This document shows positions 10,027 to 18,941 of a stretch of 64,000 bases of DNA, piece after piece (position 1 is the first letter of the stretch; every line of letters starts with the position of its first letter). Source of the stretch: Hyphomonas sp. (GTDB taxonomy: Bacteria > Pseudomonadota > Alphaproteobacteria > Caulobacterales > Hyphomonadaceae); NCBI GenBank assembly GCA_017792365.1, contig CP051229.1, forward strand, positions 806,001-870,000. The letters are read 5' to 3'. The translations under genes were made by a program, and so were the position numbers. Under the pieces are notes generated by a model. The model saw nothing but the letters and a program-made list of their open reading frames with translations. It ran no database searches and had not been told where the DNA came from.

Positions 10027-12917
10027 TGCGCTCCTTCGAGGCTGCGAACCTCCCGGACAGCCTTGGCGTCCCGCGGCGTGATGTCGGGAAATTCCGGGTC
10101 TGCCGTTGCCGGATCGAAATACTTCCACGAACGTGCGCACTTGACCCCAGGAGCCCTGAAGCTGTCCACCGCGACGCCAACCTCCCCCGCACCAGCGGAG
10201 TCGAGCTTCAGTTCCGCGTGAGAGGTGATGAAGATGTCTGCCGCGTCTTCGCCGGCAAACGCCTCAAGCAGCTCTTCCCTCCCCAGCGCCACCGACACAC
10301 CGGCCTCCAGCGAAGAGCCGATACGCTTCTCGCGACGCTCGACCTCAAGCTTGCCGGTGACCGCCCTACGCACCTCAAAGATGCGCGCCCATTGCGATGC
10401 GACCTTCTCATCACGCCAACCGTCAGGGGTCGCAGGGAATTGCTGCAAATGCACCGAAGCGTTCGTCCCAGTATAGCTCTCCCAAGCCTCCTCGCATGTG
10501 AATACGAGTATCGGCGCGAACCACACACAGAGCCGGTGCATCAGATAATTCATCACCGTCCGGCACGCGCGCCTGCGCATCGACGACGGCGGGTCGCAAT
10601 ACAGCGTGTCCTTGCGGATATCGAAATAAACCGCCGACAGATCCACAACGCAGAAGTTCAGCAGCGCGTGATAAGCCGCCTTGAAATCATACGACGCATA
10701 CGCCCCGCGAACCCGCTCATCGAGTTCACTCAGCCGATGCAGAACCCAACGCTCCAGCCCCGGCATCTCGGCCCGGTCCACACGTTCACTCTCGTCGAAC
10801 CCGTGCAGCGCACCCAGCATGTACCGGAACGTATTCCGCAGCTTCCGGTAGTTCTCGACGTTCGCAGCAATGATGTCCGGCCCAAAGCTCGGATCGTCCC
10901 AATAATCAGACGAAGCCACCCATATCCGCAGGATGTCCGCGCCGTACTGTCCGCAGACCTCCTGCGGCGAAACGACATTGCCGAGCGACTTCGACATCTT
11001 GCGGCCGTCCTGCGCCACCACGAAGCCGTGCGTCAGGATCGCCTTGAACGGCGCCCGCCCACGGGTCGCGCAACTCTCCAGCAGCGAAGACTGGAACCAG
11101 CCCCGATGCTGATCCGACCCTTCCAGATAGAGATCAGCGGGCCAGCTCAGCCCGCGCTCCTCAAGCGTAAAGGCGTGCGTCGTGCCTGAGTCGAACCACA
11201 CGTCCAGAATGTCTTCGACCTTCTCGTATTGCTCAGGATCGTGACTGCCGAGGAACTCCGAAGCGTCGCCCTCGAACCACGCATCTGCGCCGCCCTTTTC
11301 CACAGCGGCCACGATCCGGGAATTCACGGCCTCATCCTTGAGGATCGCTCCTGTCTCCCGATCCAGAAACAGGGTTAGCGGCACACCCCAGGCGCGCTGG
11401 CGTGAGATCAGCCAATCGGGCCGGTCGGCGACCATGGCGCGAAGGCGTTGGCGCCCCCGCTCAGGGGTGAACGCCGTCTTGTCGATCTCGCGAAGCGCAC
11501 GTTCGCGCAGCGTCGATCCATCCTCGAGCTCCTGGTCCATCGCGATGAACCACTGAGGCGTCGCCCGTCGGATTACCGGCGCCTTCGAACGCCAGGAATG
11601 CGCATCCCTGAGCGTCGTCATTCCGCGCGCCAGCAACGCCCCCTGCTCGATCAGCTTGTCGATGACCGCCTTGTTCGCCGGACCATCTTCGCCCCGCTTC
11701 TTGCCTTCGAGGCGGATGATCTCCAGCCCCTCGAAGCCAGGGCACGCTTCCGTATACCGGCCAAACGCGTCCACGGTGTCTGGTATGTCCGACGTGCTGT
11801 GGCCGGTGGCCCGCCACACCTCATAGTCATCCTCGCCGTGCCCCGGCGCGGTATGCACGAAGCCCGTACCAGTTTCATCCGACACATGCCCACCCGGCAG
11901 AAGCGGCACATCGAAGTCGTAGCCGCCGAGCCCGGCGTCGCGAAACGGATGCGCCAATGTCAGGCCAGCCGGCGACACATCCCGAACACGCTTCCACTTG
12001 GCGGCCTTGGCAGCCTTCAGAACATCATCCGCCAACTTGTCCGCGAGGATCACGCGATCGCCAGGCTTGATCCACGGCTCGAACGGAAGATCTGCCTCAA
12101 GCTCAGAACACTCATAAAGCCCGTACTCGATGACCGGGCTGAAGGAGACCGCCCGGTTGGCGGGGATCGTCCAGGGCGTGGTCGTCCAGATGACTACGGG
12201 AACCCCGACCAGCTCGGCGTCGTCCGATGCAATCACCGGAAACTTCACCCAGATCGTCGTCGCCTTGCGGTCCTGGTATTCGATCTCGGCCTCAGCCAGC
12301 GCCGTCTGCTCGACCGGCGACCACATCACCGGCTTGGCGCCGCGACGCAGCTGGCCTGACGTGGCCACCTTCAGGAACTCCTGCACGGTCACCGCTTCCG
12401 ACCGGTACGCCATGGTCAGGTAGGGATCATCCCAATTGCCCACGCCGCCCAGGCGCTTGAACTCATCCCGCTGCACGTCGACCCAGTGCTCCGCGTACGA
12501 TCGACACGCCTTGCGAAATTCAGAAGGCGGAACCTCCCGCTTCTGCTTACCCTTCGACCGAAACTCCTCCTCGACCTTCCATTCAATCGGCAGGCCGTGA
12601 CAGTCCCATCCAGGGATGTAGTCGGCGTCGTAACCCGTCATCTGACGGCTTCTCACAACGATGTCCTTCAGGATCTTGTTCGTCGCCGTACCAATGTGGA
12701 TGTTGCCGTTGGCATAGGGCGGGCCGTCGTGAAGCATGAACGGCGGACGCCCCTTCGCGTCATCGCGAAGCTGCCGGTACATGCTCTCGCTTTCCCAACG
12801 CGCCAACCGCTCCGGCTCCTGCTTTGGCAGCGAACCGCGCATCGGGAAGTCTGTCTTGGGAAGGAACAGAGTGTCCTTGTAGGGATTTGCGTTCTCGGAT
12901 TTGTCGTTGCTCATCAA
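10023..12917 (-). CDS. ileS: Isoleucyl-tRNA synthetase
   Basis: A 964-residue class Ia synthetase that charges tRNA-Ile. The HIGH-type motif appears as PYANGNIHIG near residue 70 and the KMSKS loop as GRKMSKSLGN near 605. The CP1 editing domain, which hydrolyses Val-tRNA-Ile, contains VIWTTTPWTIPANRA. The C-terminal zinc ribbon is degenerate: KCARSWKYF and FPDITPRDA keep the spacing but only one of the four expected cysteines. The gene overlaps lspA by four bases (ATGA), so the two are probably translationally coupled. About 140 bases without a gene separate it from ribF upstream. Confidence 0.97.
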   Translation of the reverse strand: MMSNDKSENANPYKDTLFLPKTDFPMRGSLPKQEPERLARWESESMYRQLRDDAKGRPPFMLHDGPPYANGNIHIGTATNKILKDIVVRSRQMTGYDADYIPGWDCHGLPIEWKVEEEFRSKGKQKREVPPSEFRKACRSYAEHWVDVQRDEFKRLGGVGNWDDPYLTMAYRSEAVTVQEFLKVATSGQLRRGAKPVMWSPVEQTALAEAEIEYQDRKATTIWVKFPVIASDDAELVGVPVVIWTTTPWTIPANRAVSFSPVIEYGLYECSELEADLPFEPWIKPGDRVILADKLADDVLKAAKAAKWKRVRDVSPAGLTLAHPFRDAGLGGYDFDVPLLPGGHVSDETGTGFVHTAPGHGEDDYEVWRATGHSTSDIPDTVDAFGRYTEACPGFEGLEIIRLEGKKRGEDGPANKAVIDKLIEQGALLARGMTTLRDAHSWRSKAPVIRRATPQWFIAMDQELEDGSTLRERALREIDKTAFTPERGRQRLRAMVADRPDWLISRQRAWGVPLTLFLDRETGAILKDEAVNSRIVAAVEKGGADAWFEGDASEFLGSHDPEQYEKVEDILDVWFDSGTTHAFTLEERGLSWPADLYLEGSDQHRGWFQSSLLESCATRGRAPFKAILTHGFVVAQDGRKMSKSLGNVVSPQEVCGQYGADILRIWVASSDYWDDPSFGPDIIAANVENYRKLRNTFRYMLGALHGFDESERVDRAEMPGLERWVLHRLSELDERVRGAYASYDFKAAYHALLNFCVVDLSAVYFDIRKDTLYCDPPSSMRRRACRTVMNYLMHRLCVWFAPILVFTCEEAWESYTGTNASVHLQQFPATPDGWRDEKVASQWARIFEVRRAVTGKLEVERREKRIGSSLEAGVSVALGREELLEAFAGEDAADIFITSHAELKLDSAGAGEVGVAVDSFRAPGVKCARSWKYFDPATADPEFPDITPRDAKAVREVRSLEGAQ

Positions 12918-13060
12918 TCAGATCTTCGAATTCTTGAAACCATGCAGCGCTTCACCGGCGCGGGGTTAGCGGCGCGCCGGGGTGGTAATTCGAATGATGA
13001 TCACGCGAGATACGTTCATGGGGGCTGCTTACAGGCCGAATCCCCCCTCGCCAAGTCCGA

Positions 13061-14002
13061 TCAGGCCGGCGGAGGCGCTGCCGCCAGAATTGCCCGCGCT
13101 TGCTCCCGATCCTTGTGCATCTGGGCCGTCAGGTCTTCGATACTTTCGTACCGCTCCTCGGCGCGCAGGTAGCTGACAAAGGCAGTCTCAAGCCGGCGAC
13201 CATAAAGATCGGCCGACACGTCCAGCAGGTGAACCTCAAGCAGCGGCTCCCGAAGCCCCGTCGTCGGGGTCCGCCCGAAGCTGGCAACACCGGGAAGCCA
13301 GTCTTTTGCGCCCTCTTCCCGGGCAAAGACGGCGTAGACGCCGAACGGCGGATGCACCAATCCCTCCAGGCGCATGTTGGCGGTCGGAAAGCCCAGCGTG
13401 CGACCACGCTTCTCTCCGCCCTCAACCACCGCATCAACCACCCACCAATCACCGAGGAGGCTACGCGCATCATCCAGCCGGCCTGAAATGATGGCCTGCC
13501 GGATCCGTGTCGAAGACAGCTTCCCGACACTGTCCGAAACTTCCGGAACGATCTCCACCGCGATGCCCCGCGCACGCCCGAGTTCCACCAGCCGGTCCGT
13601 GTCGCCCATCCGGCCGCGCCCGAACCGGAAGTCAAACCCTACGGCGCAACCTTTCGCTCCCAGGCGCCCGATCAGGACGTCGTCTACAAACGCCTCGTCG
13701 CTCTGCTGCGACAGCTCACGGTCAAATGGAATTAGCACACACCCGTCCACGCCCATGCGCTCAAGCACGCGCGCTCGCTGCCGCGGCGTGTGGATGCGCT
13801 CGGATGGCTGATTAGGAGCAAACAGGTCACGCGGCGAAGGATCGAACGTCGCCATGATCCACGGTCCGGATCCGGCGCCGAGGTCCTTCGCAGCCTCGAT
13901 CACCGCGCGATGCCCGGCGTGCAGGCCATCGAAATTACCGATCGCCACGAAGCCGCCGCGAAGTTCTTTCGGCGCCTGCCCTTCCAGTGAAACTGTCAAC
14001 AT
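13061..14002 (-). CDS. ribF: Bifunctional riboflavin kinase/FAD synthetase
   Basis: A 313-residue enzyme that phosphorylates riboflavin to FMN and adenylylates FMN to FAD. The N-terminal nucleotidyltransferase domain has GNFDGLHAGHRAVIE near residue 28 (HxGH-type) and the SSTRIRQAI motif around 165-175. The C-terminal kinase domain shows GRTLGFPTANM and the acceptor-site FGVYAVF region. It follows maoC after about 10 bases and precedes ileS, the usual alphaproteobacterial ribF-ileS-lspA order. Length is normal. No FMN riboswitch is visible upstream. Confidence 0.95.
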   Translation of the reverse strand: MLTVSLEGQAPKELRGGFVAIGNFDGLHAGHRAVIEAAKDLGAGSGPWIMATFDPSPRDLFAPNQPSERIHTPRQRARVLERMGVDGCVLIPFDRELSQQSDEAFVDDVLIGRLGAKGCAVGFDFRFGRGRMGDTDRLVELGRARGIAVEIVPEVSDSVGKLSSTRIRQAIISGRLDDARSLLGDWWVVDAVVEGGEKRGRTLGFPTANMRLEGLVHPPFGVYAVFAREEGAKDWLPGVASFGRTPTTGLREPLLEVHLLDVSADLYGRRLETAFVSYLRAEERYESIEDLTAQMHKDREQARAILAAAPPPA

Positions 14003-14012
14003 GCCGAGACGG

Positions 14013-14441
14013 CTATCCCTCTGCCCGGCCCGGCACCATCACCTTGGCGATGCCCTTCACCACAGCCTTGCCATCTACTTCGCACTTCACCGCAAGCACA
14101 ACGCGATTGCCGCGCTCGATCTTCTCCTGCACCTCGGCGACCGCGGTCACCTTGTCGCCGATCCGGACGGGCCTGCGGAACTTCAGTTCGAGATCCGTGA
14201 AGATCGCGCCCGGCCCCGGCAGATCGTTGCCGAGAATCGCCGAGATGTAGGACGCCGTCAGCGCGCCATGAGCGATCCGCCCCCCAAACGGCGTCGCCTT
14301 GGCAAACTCCTCATCCATGTGCAGCGGATTGTAATCACCGGAGACGCGCGCAAAGTCCTGCACGTCCTGCTCGGACACTTCGTGCTCGATCGAAACCGCC
14401 ATTCCGACTTCGAGTTCCTCGAACGACTTACCCTTGTTCAT
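14013..14441 (-). CDS. MaoC-like (R)-specific enoyl-CoA hydratase
   Basis: A 142-residue single-hotdog protein of the R-hydratase (PhaJ/MaoC) family, expected to hydrate trans-2-enoyl-CoA to (R)-3-hydroxyacyl-CoA. The catalytic signature is complete: GDYNPLHMDEEFAKATPFG with Asp and His, followed by RIAHGALTASY. It may feed polyhydroxyalkanoate or other 3-hydroxyacyl pools; no PHA synthase is in the window, so the pathway is inference. It is the first gene of a leftward run with ribF about 10 bases downstream, and diverges from the cheY-like gene. Confidence 0.88.
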   Translation of the reverse strand: MNKGKSFEELEVGMAVSIEHEVSEQDVQDFARVSGDYNPLHMDEEFAKATPFGGRIAHGALTASYISAILGNDLPGPGAIFTDLELKFRRPVRIGDKVTAVAEVQEKIERGNRVVLAVKCEVDGKAVVKGIAKVMVPGRAEG

Positions 14442-14579
14442 GCTCGAGGCCTTTCATTCTACCTGCGCGCCCGTGACTAGCCACCAGCACCGAACCGCAG
14501 GTCCGATGCTGTTCACCATTTATTTGGTTCATCTGTCTAGCTTTTTCCGTCGGCGCAAGAGCGCGCCCGGAGTCAGTGA

Positions 14580-14966
14580 ATGTCAGTTGATCTTTCCATG
14601 CCCGTCCTGGTCGTCGACGATTACAGGACCATGGTTCGGATCATCCGAAACCTCCTGACTCAACTGGGCTTTTCCAACATCGACGAAGCCTCCGACGGAG
14701 AGGAGGCATGGGGAAAGATCCGTAAATCCGCTTACGGACTGATCATCTCCGACTGGAACATGGAGCCAATGTCAGGTTTCGAGCTGCTCAAGCAGGTTCG
14801 GAAAGACAACGCCCACCAGGACACGCCCTTCATCATGGTGACGGCCGAATCAAAGTCAGAAAACGTCGCCGCCGCCAAGGAAGCTGGCGTTAGTACTTAC
14901 ATTGTAAAACCATTCAACGCAGCGACCCTTCGCTGTCAGTTGAAGTCAGTATTGGGTGAGATCTGA
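14580..14966 (+). CDS. CheY-like single-domain response regulator
   Basis: A 128-residue receiver domain with no output domain. The acidic pair is in VLVVDDYRTM, the phosphoacceptor Asp in IISDWNMEP, the conserved Thr in MVTAESK and the Lys in YIVKPFN, so phosphotransfer should be functional. The following gene encodes a CheZ-like protein 41 bases downstream, suggesting a chemotaxis or flagellar-motor regulator and its phosphatase rather than a cell-cycle regulator such as DivK. The kinase is not in the window. Promoter sequences presumably lie in the 138-base gap from maoC. Confidence 0.88.
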   Translation: MSVDLSMPVLVVDDYRTMVRIIRNLLTQLGFSNIDEASDGEEAWGKIRKSAYGLIISDWNMEPMSGFELLKQVRKDNAHQDTPFIMVTAESKSENVAAAKEAGVSTYIVKPFNAATLRCQLKSVLGEI

Positions 14967-15007
14967 CCGGGCAGAACAGATAGCCGGTCAGTGAGTGGAG
15001 TAAGCGT

Positions 15008-15475
15008 ATGGCCGCCAGTAACGCACGAAATAGCCGCCGAGCGGTTTCGAAGGCATCTTTGAGAGTGAACCACGCAAACGTCGTATCGATTGCACATCGA
15101 TCGGAAGCTTCAGAGGCGCGCGCGCCGCTCGCATCGGAAGAGCTCGAGGCGGCGTTACGGGAGACTGGCGCCGCTGTTCACGCCATCATCGACGAGGCGG
15201 AATCAGTCCTGGCGCTGGAAGACCAGAGCAACAGCGACTACGCGAAGATGGTCCGCGCTTCCATGCTCCGGGTCCTTGAGGTCTGCGCATTCGAGGACCT
15301 GACGGGTCAGCGCATCTCAAAGGCGGCAGACGTACTCCGGCTCGCGGAAGGCCTCGCCACACCGTCCAACGAGAACCATGACCGCCCAGAACTGAACGGG
15401 CCCGCGTTGAACGCCCCCACATGTCGCAGGCGCAGATCGACGAAGTCTTCGCGAAATAGCCTACCAGCGCAGTAG
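15008..15475 (+). CDS. CheZ-like protein phosphatase, apparent frameshift at C terminus
   Basis: A 155-residue helical protein whose LRVLEVCAFEDLTGQRISKAADVL block (about 95-115) matches the CheZ active-site helix, which inserts a Gln to dephosphorylate CheY-P. CheZ proteins end in a CheY-binding peptide after a flexible linker. Here the open frame ends in a basic CRRRRSTKSSRNS tail, whereas the neighbouring frame encodes MSQAQIDEVFAK and a stop at 15459, a typical CheZ tail. A sixth C in the five-C run at 15414-15418 would restore it and also remove the overlap with the converging HAD gene. It pairs with the cheY-like gene upstream. Confidence 0.8.
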   Translation: MAASNARNSRRAVSKASLRVNHANVVSIAHRSEASEARAPLASEELEAALRETGAAVHAIIDEAESVLALEDQSNSDYAKMVRASMLRVLEVCAFEDLTGQRISKAADVLRLAEGLATPSNENHDRPELNGPALNAPTCRRRRSTKSSRNSLPAQ

Positions 15476-16324
15476 GGGCGCGACGTAGGTCGCCTCCACG
15501 CCCCGCTCCCTGAGCAGGCTGGCGGCGTCGTCCCCAAACGTCTCGGGCTGCTGCAGCGCATGCCCATGAATCCCGTCGCCAATGAAGAGCGACCTGACGC
15601 CCTCGTTCATGGCGCCGCGAATATCCGTGTCCGGACCATCGCCGATCGCGAGAATCCTGTCGGCTGAGGCAGACAACCCAGCCGCCTCCGCCTCCTCGCG
15701 CGCAAGATCATAGATCGGACGATCCGGCTTGCCGGAACGCAGGACTGTCCCGCCATACTGCTCAAACAGTTCCGCCAGCGCGCCCGCAGACCAGATCAGA
15801 CGGTCGCCATGCCGAAACTGCACATCAGGGTTCGCACAGATCATGTCGAGCCCGGTTTCCGCGAGCGCCTTCATCTCGTCGCGATAACGCTCCGGTTCGT
15901 CATCCGGATAGTCGCGCAGGCTCGTGCAGCAGATCACAGCCGCACGGCTGATATCGTCGGTAATCTCAAGATCGAGACCCTCGTAGACTGACGTGTCACC
16001 GGGCACGCCAATGGCGTAAACAGGCCCGCCATGTTTGATGAGCTCTCGGCGTGTTGCATCGCCCGAAGTCGCCACACGGTCATAACAGGTCTTGGGTACG
16101 CCCAGCCGGTCCATCACCGCCAGCACACGCTTCTCGGGCACCGGCGCATTGGTCACCAGCACCACCCCGCCGCCCGCACTTCGATGGCGGCTTAGGGCGT
16201 CGCAGGCGTCTGCGAATGCTTCGCGACCATTGTGAACCACGCCCCAGACGTCGCACAACGCAAGATCGAAGCTGTCGGAGATCTCTGAGAGCCCGGCGAT
16301 GTGTTGAAATGCAGTGCTGGCCAA
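15461..16324 (-). CDS. HAD-superfamily hydrolase (NagD/TIGR01459 type)
   Basis: A 287-residue class-IIA HAD phosphatase. Motif I is CDVWGVVHNG near residue 24 (nucleophile and acid/base Asp, the second replaced by Trp-Gly spacing as in this subfamily), motif II VTNAP, and the late motif IV GDGPDTDIRGA near 225. A capped C2 domain occupies the middle. Relatives dephosphorylate small sugar or nucleotide phosphates; the substrate cannot be told here. The gene converges on the cheZ-like gene. It lies between chemotaxis genes and the tipF-like gene without an obvious functional link. Confidence 0.85.
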   Translation of the reverse strand: MASTAFQHIAGLSEISDSFDLALCDVWGVVHNGREAFADACDALSRHRSAGGGVVLVTNAPVPEKRVLAVMDRLGVPKTCYDRVATSGDATRRELIKHGGPVYAIGVPGDTSVYEGLDLEITDDISRAAVICCTSLRDYPDDEPERYRDEMKALAETGLDMICANPDVQFRHGDRLIWSAGALAELFEQYGGTVLRSGKPDRPIYDLAREEAEAAGLSASADRILAIGDGPDTDIRGAMNEGVRSLFIGDGIHGHALQQPETFGDDAASLLRERGVEATYVAPLLRW

Positions 16325-16345
16325 TTCCGGCGCCGACCCTTCCAG

Positions 16346-17589
16346 CTACATCGTCGCTGCGCCGACCCGGCGGATAAATTCCGGCGGCGGCGCGGTCTCT
16401 TCCAGCAGCGACCCCTTGATCGGCCGCGGCGCGCCGAAGACATGGCCCTGGCCGAAGGGGATATCGAATTCAAGAAGCTCGATGACCGACTTCTCGCTCT
16501 CGACCTTCTCCGCGATCAGGTCGACGCCGTAGCGCGTAAAGACAGCGGGCACATCTTCCGGCGAGATGTCACGGGTGATCGAAGACAGCGGGCGCTCGCC
16601 ACCGGGCGTCAGCTCCTCGAGCAGCCGGTCGCCATTCACCTTCACGAAGCGAACGCCCGCCGCGTGCAGCTCTGGCAGGTCAAACGCGAGACCGTCCCCC
16701 TTATCGAGCGAGAACCGGAAGCCAAGGTCGCGCAGGCGGCCCATGTTTCGCATCGCCAGATCAGAGCGGCGCTGGAAGGTCTTCACGCCCATTTCAAAGA
16801 TCATGGAGCCCGCGAGGTCACGATTTTCCTTCATGAACTCAAGGAAGGACGGGAAGAAATTGTCATCCTCAAGCGACGCCATCGCGATATTGCAGAACAC
16901 GCCGATCCTGCGGTCGCGCTCAGACAGCCGCCGCACGATCTGCACGCAGCGGAACAGCAACATGTTGTCGATGACGCCAAGCAGGTTCGCGTGCTCTGCG
17001 GCCCCAAGAAACTCACTCGGCATGATAAGCTTGCCGTCCGCCCGGCGCAGACGCGTGAAGCCTTCATAGAAGCAAACCCGCCGTTGAGGCAGATTCACGA
17101 TCGGTTGCAGGTGCAGATCAACGCGGTTTTCACGCAGCGCGTCACGAACGGCGTCCAGCGCAGAAGCGCCGTCAATCGACGATCCTGCACGCCCGAGCGC
17201 ACCACCTGCAGGCGGCTTTCGAAGTTCTTGCCCAGCTTGGTGATCATGTCTTCGAGACCGCGCATCTCCGACACGATCGTCTCGCGCCGGTTCGCCGATT
17301 CTCGTTCGAACGACTGCACCAGGTCCTTCGATTGAGCCTCTGCTTCAGCCACTCTCGTGGTCAGCTTCCGCAGTTCGGCCTTCATCTCGAAGAGCGCTTT
17401 CTCCGTGGCGCTCGCGCCAGCCGTGCGGGCGATGGCCATGTGGATCTGCGAGAACGCCAGGCCCGTCGCCACGGCCGCAAGGCCCGCCATCACCGGCACA
17501 GCGCCATAGTACTGGACGAGCGCAAGCCCGCCCAGCGCTGACGCCGTCAGGTAGACGAGCGCGATCATGATGTGAGCAATTATCGGCAT
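16346..17589 (-). CDS. TipF-like degenerate EAL protein, apparent frameshift
   Basis: A membrane-anchored protein with two N-terminal hydrophobic segments (MPIIAHIMIALVYLTASAL and a second near residue 30), a coiled coil (roughly 70-130) and a C-terminal EAL-type domain. Catalytic motifs are altered: EAL reads EGF, and the DDFG loop reads LDKGDG. QG near the end is kept, so c-di-GMP binding without hydrolysis is plausible. This layout matches Caulobacter TipF, a polar flagellum-positioning factor. The two halves are in different frames; one missing base near 17184 (GG on the coding strand, probably GGG) would give VQGSSIDGASALDAVRDALRE. The start at 17589 is a best guess; an earlier in-frame ATG at 17685 adds an unconvincing extension. 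Confidence 0.75.
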
Positions 17590-17881
17590 TCCGTCGCGTT
17601 CAGCCCCGCGCCACCACCAGCGCAATCCTCTGTTTCTGTTGGCATCCGCCAACGTTGACAAGAGAACAATGTAGCATGTCCGCACAACGAGGGGCGAGCG
17701 CCGTCATGCAGTAGGCGATCACTTCGCCAATTACGTGTACCCCGCCCCCTCAACGCCCCTGTTTTCCCTGCGATTACATGTCCCTACAGCGATGTGGGAT
17801 TGTGGCAACACTGCGGCCAAGACTTGTCCGAACCGCCATCAATTAATTGGACAGTCCGAACCCTGCCCCGTATCGAGGAGC

Positions 17882-17986
17882 TCAAGCTTCTCGCGGACGG
17901 AAATACGGGATCGACAGTTTCCGTCCGCGAATTCGGGGGCTACGGGGAAAACGGGGCTTCTGCCGACAGGCCGAAGCCCCGTTTTG
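17882..17986 (+). ncRNA. Candidate small RNA ending in a terminator
   Basis: The plus strand carries a weak promoter-like pair (TTGGAC at 17847-17852, 17-base spacer, GTATCG at 17870-17875). A perfect 13-bp hairpin with a 14-base loop (17891-17930) follows, then the terminator hairpin with a T-run at 17981-17985. The predicted transcript would be about 105 nt. No open frame explains the structure, and both neighbours are on the other strand. Alternatively the first hairpin is part of the tipF 5' control region or an FAH transcript 3' end. I recognise no known RNA family. Confidence 0.3.
17948..17985. terminator. Bidirectional Rho-independent terminator
   Basis: AAAACGGGGCTTC (17948-17960) and GAAGCCCCGTTTT (17973-17985) form a perfect 13-bp stem with a 12-base loop and A/T tails on both sides. 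It lies 11 bases past the stop of the leftward FAH-family gene, so it would terminate that transcript; the plus strand also reads as a terminator. Confidence 0.85.
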
Positions 17987-17995
17987 CGTCTGGCG

Positions 17996-18853
17996 TTACC
18001 CGATAGCGGTCTCAGCCTGTTCCTTGGCAATTCGTTGCTCGATGGCGCCAAGCCCATCAATCTCGACCCGCACGACATCGCCATCCTTCAGGAACGCCGG
18101 CGGCGTCCGCGCGACCCCCACACCGGCCGGCGTGCCGGTAAACAGCAAATCGCCAGGCTCGAGCGGGAACGCTTTGGTCAAATGCTCGATCTGCGCGGCG
18201 ATGTCGAAGATCATGTCGCCGGCCAACCCGTCCTGACGCACCTCACCATTCACAAAGCAGCGCAAGCGCAGCGCCGACAGGTCATCGATCTCGTCGGCCG
18301 TCGTCAGCCAGGGCCCCACAGGCGCATGCGTATCAAAGCCCTTCCCCATGATCATCGTAGGGGTGGCCCTCTGCCAGTCACGAACCGAATAATCGCATCC
18401 GCACATGTATCCCGCGATGATCTCATGCGCCCGATCACGCGGCACATGCCGGCCCCTCCGGCCGATCACGACAACAAGCTCAGTCTCATAATCCAGCGCA
18501 TCGGAAACGGCGGGAAGCCACACCTCCCCAAACGGGTCATTGATGCTGCTAGACTGCTTGTTGAACCACATCTGGACGGACGGCGGTTCCCGACCCGTCT
18601 CGGCCGCGTGGTCCCTGTAGTTGAGCCCGATCCCGAGAATTTTTCCCGGACGCTCGATCAGGGAAACAAGCCGCAAATCTGATACGGGCAGCGCTTCGCC
18701 GCTTGTCGGCAGCTCGCCAAGCTCCGCAGGCGCGGTGGCGGCAAGGCCCAGTATTTCACTCAGTGAGACATCCTCGCGCAGCGGCGTGATCACATCATCA
18801 GCAACGGTTCCGTACCGAAAGCTCCCTGCGTGTTCGAAACGTGCGACCTTCAT
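17996..18853 (-). CDS. Fumarylacetoacetate hydrolase family protein
   Basis: A 285-residue member of the FAH superfamily (hydrolases, decarboxylases and hydratases of 2-keto acids, metal-dependent). Signatures are GKILGIGLNYRDHAAETG near residue 93, the metal-binding acidic residues in DALDYETELVVVIGR, and LFTGTPAGVGVARTPP near the C terminus. The short N-terminal FAH_N-like region fits the 2-oxohept-3-ene-dioate hydratase/isomerase branch. Substrate is not predictable, and neighbouring genes give no pathway clue. It is followed by a strong terminator and diverges from the DUF262 gene. Confidence 0.9.
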   Translation of the reverse strand: MKVARFEHAGSFRYGTVADDVITPLREDVSLSEILGLAATAPAELGELPTSGEALPVSDLRLVSLIERPGKILGIGLNYRDHAAETGREPPSVQMWFNKQSSSINDPFGEVWLPAVSDALDYETELVVVIGRRGRHVPRDRAHEIIAGYMCGCDYSVRDWQRATPTMIMGKGFDTHAPVGPWLTTADEIDDLSALRLRCFVNGEVRQDGLAGDMIFDIAAQIEHLTKAFPLEPGDLLFTGTPAGVGVARTPPAFLKDGDVVRVEIDGLGAIEQRIAKEQAETAIG

Positions 18854-18941
18854 TCACCACCCGGATCAATTCTCACGTCGACAATGGACCATCCCTGTCG
18901 ATCCGCCTAGGTATTCCCCGTCACTAGCGGGGTTATTCGGA

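Larger units (their letters stand above)
17590..17995. other. Intergenic region with two strong inverted repeats
   Basis: About 400 bases without a convincing protein-coding gene, between the 5' end of the tipF-like gene and the 3' end of the FAH-family gene. It should contain the tipF promoter. Its right half holds a perfect 13-base inverted repeat (17891-17903 with 17918-17930) followed by a bidirectional terminator-like hairpin (17948-17985), annotated separately. The nonamer GTCCGAACC or a close form occurs twice (near 17826 and 17854), flanking an AT-rich ATTAATT stretch. Confidence 0.6.

Noticed and set aside
18621-18941. Extension of the GmrSD frame upstream
   Set aside because: It runs antisense to the FAH-family gene and has no conserved content before the DUF262 core.
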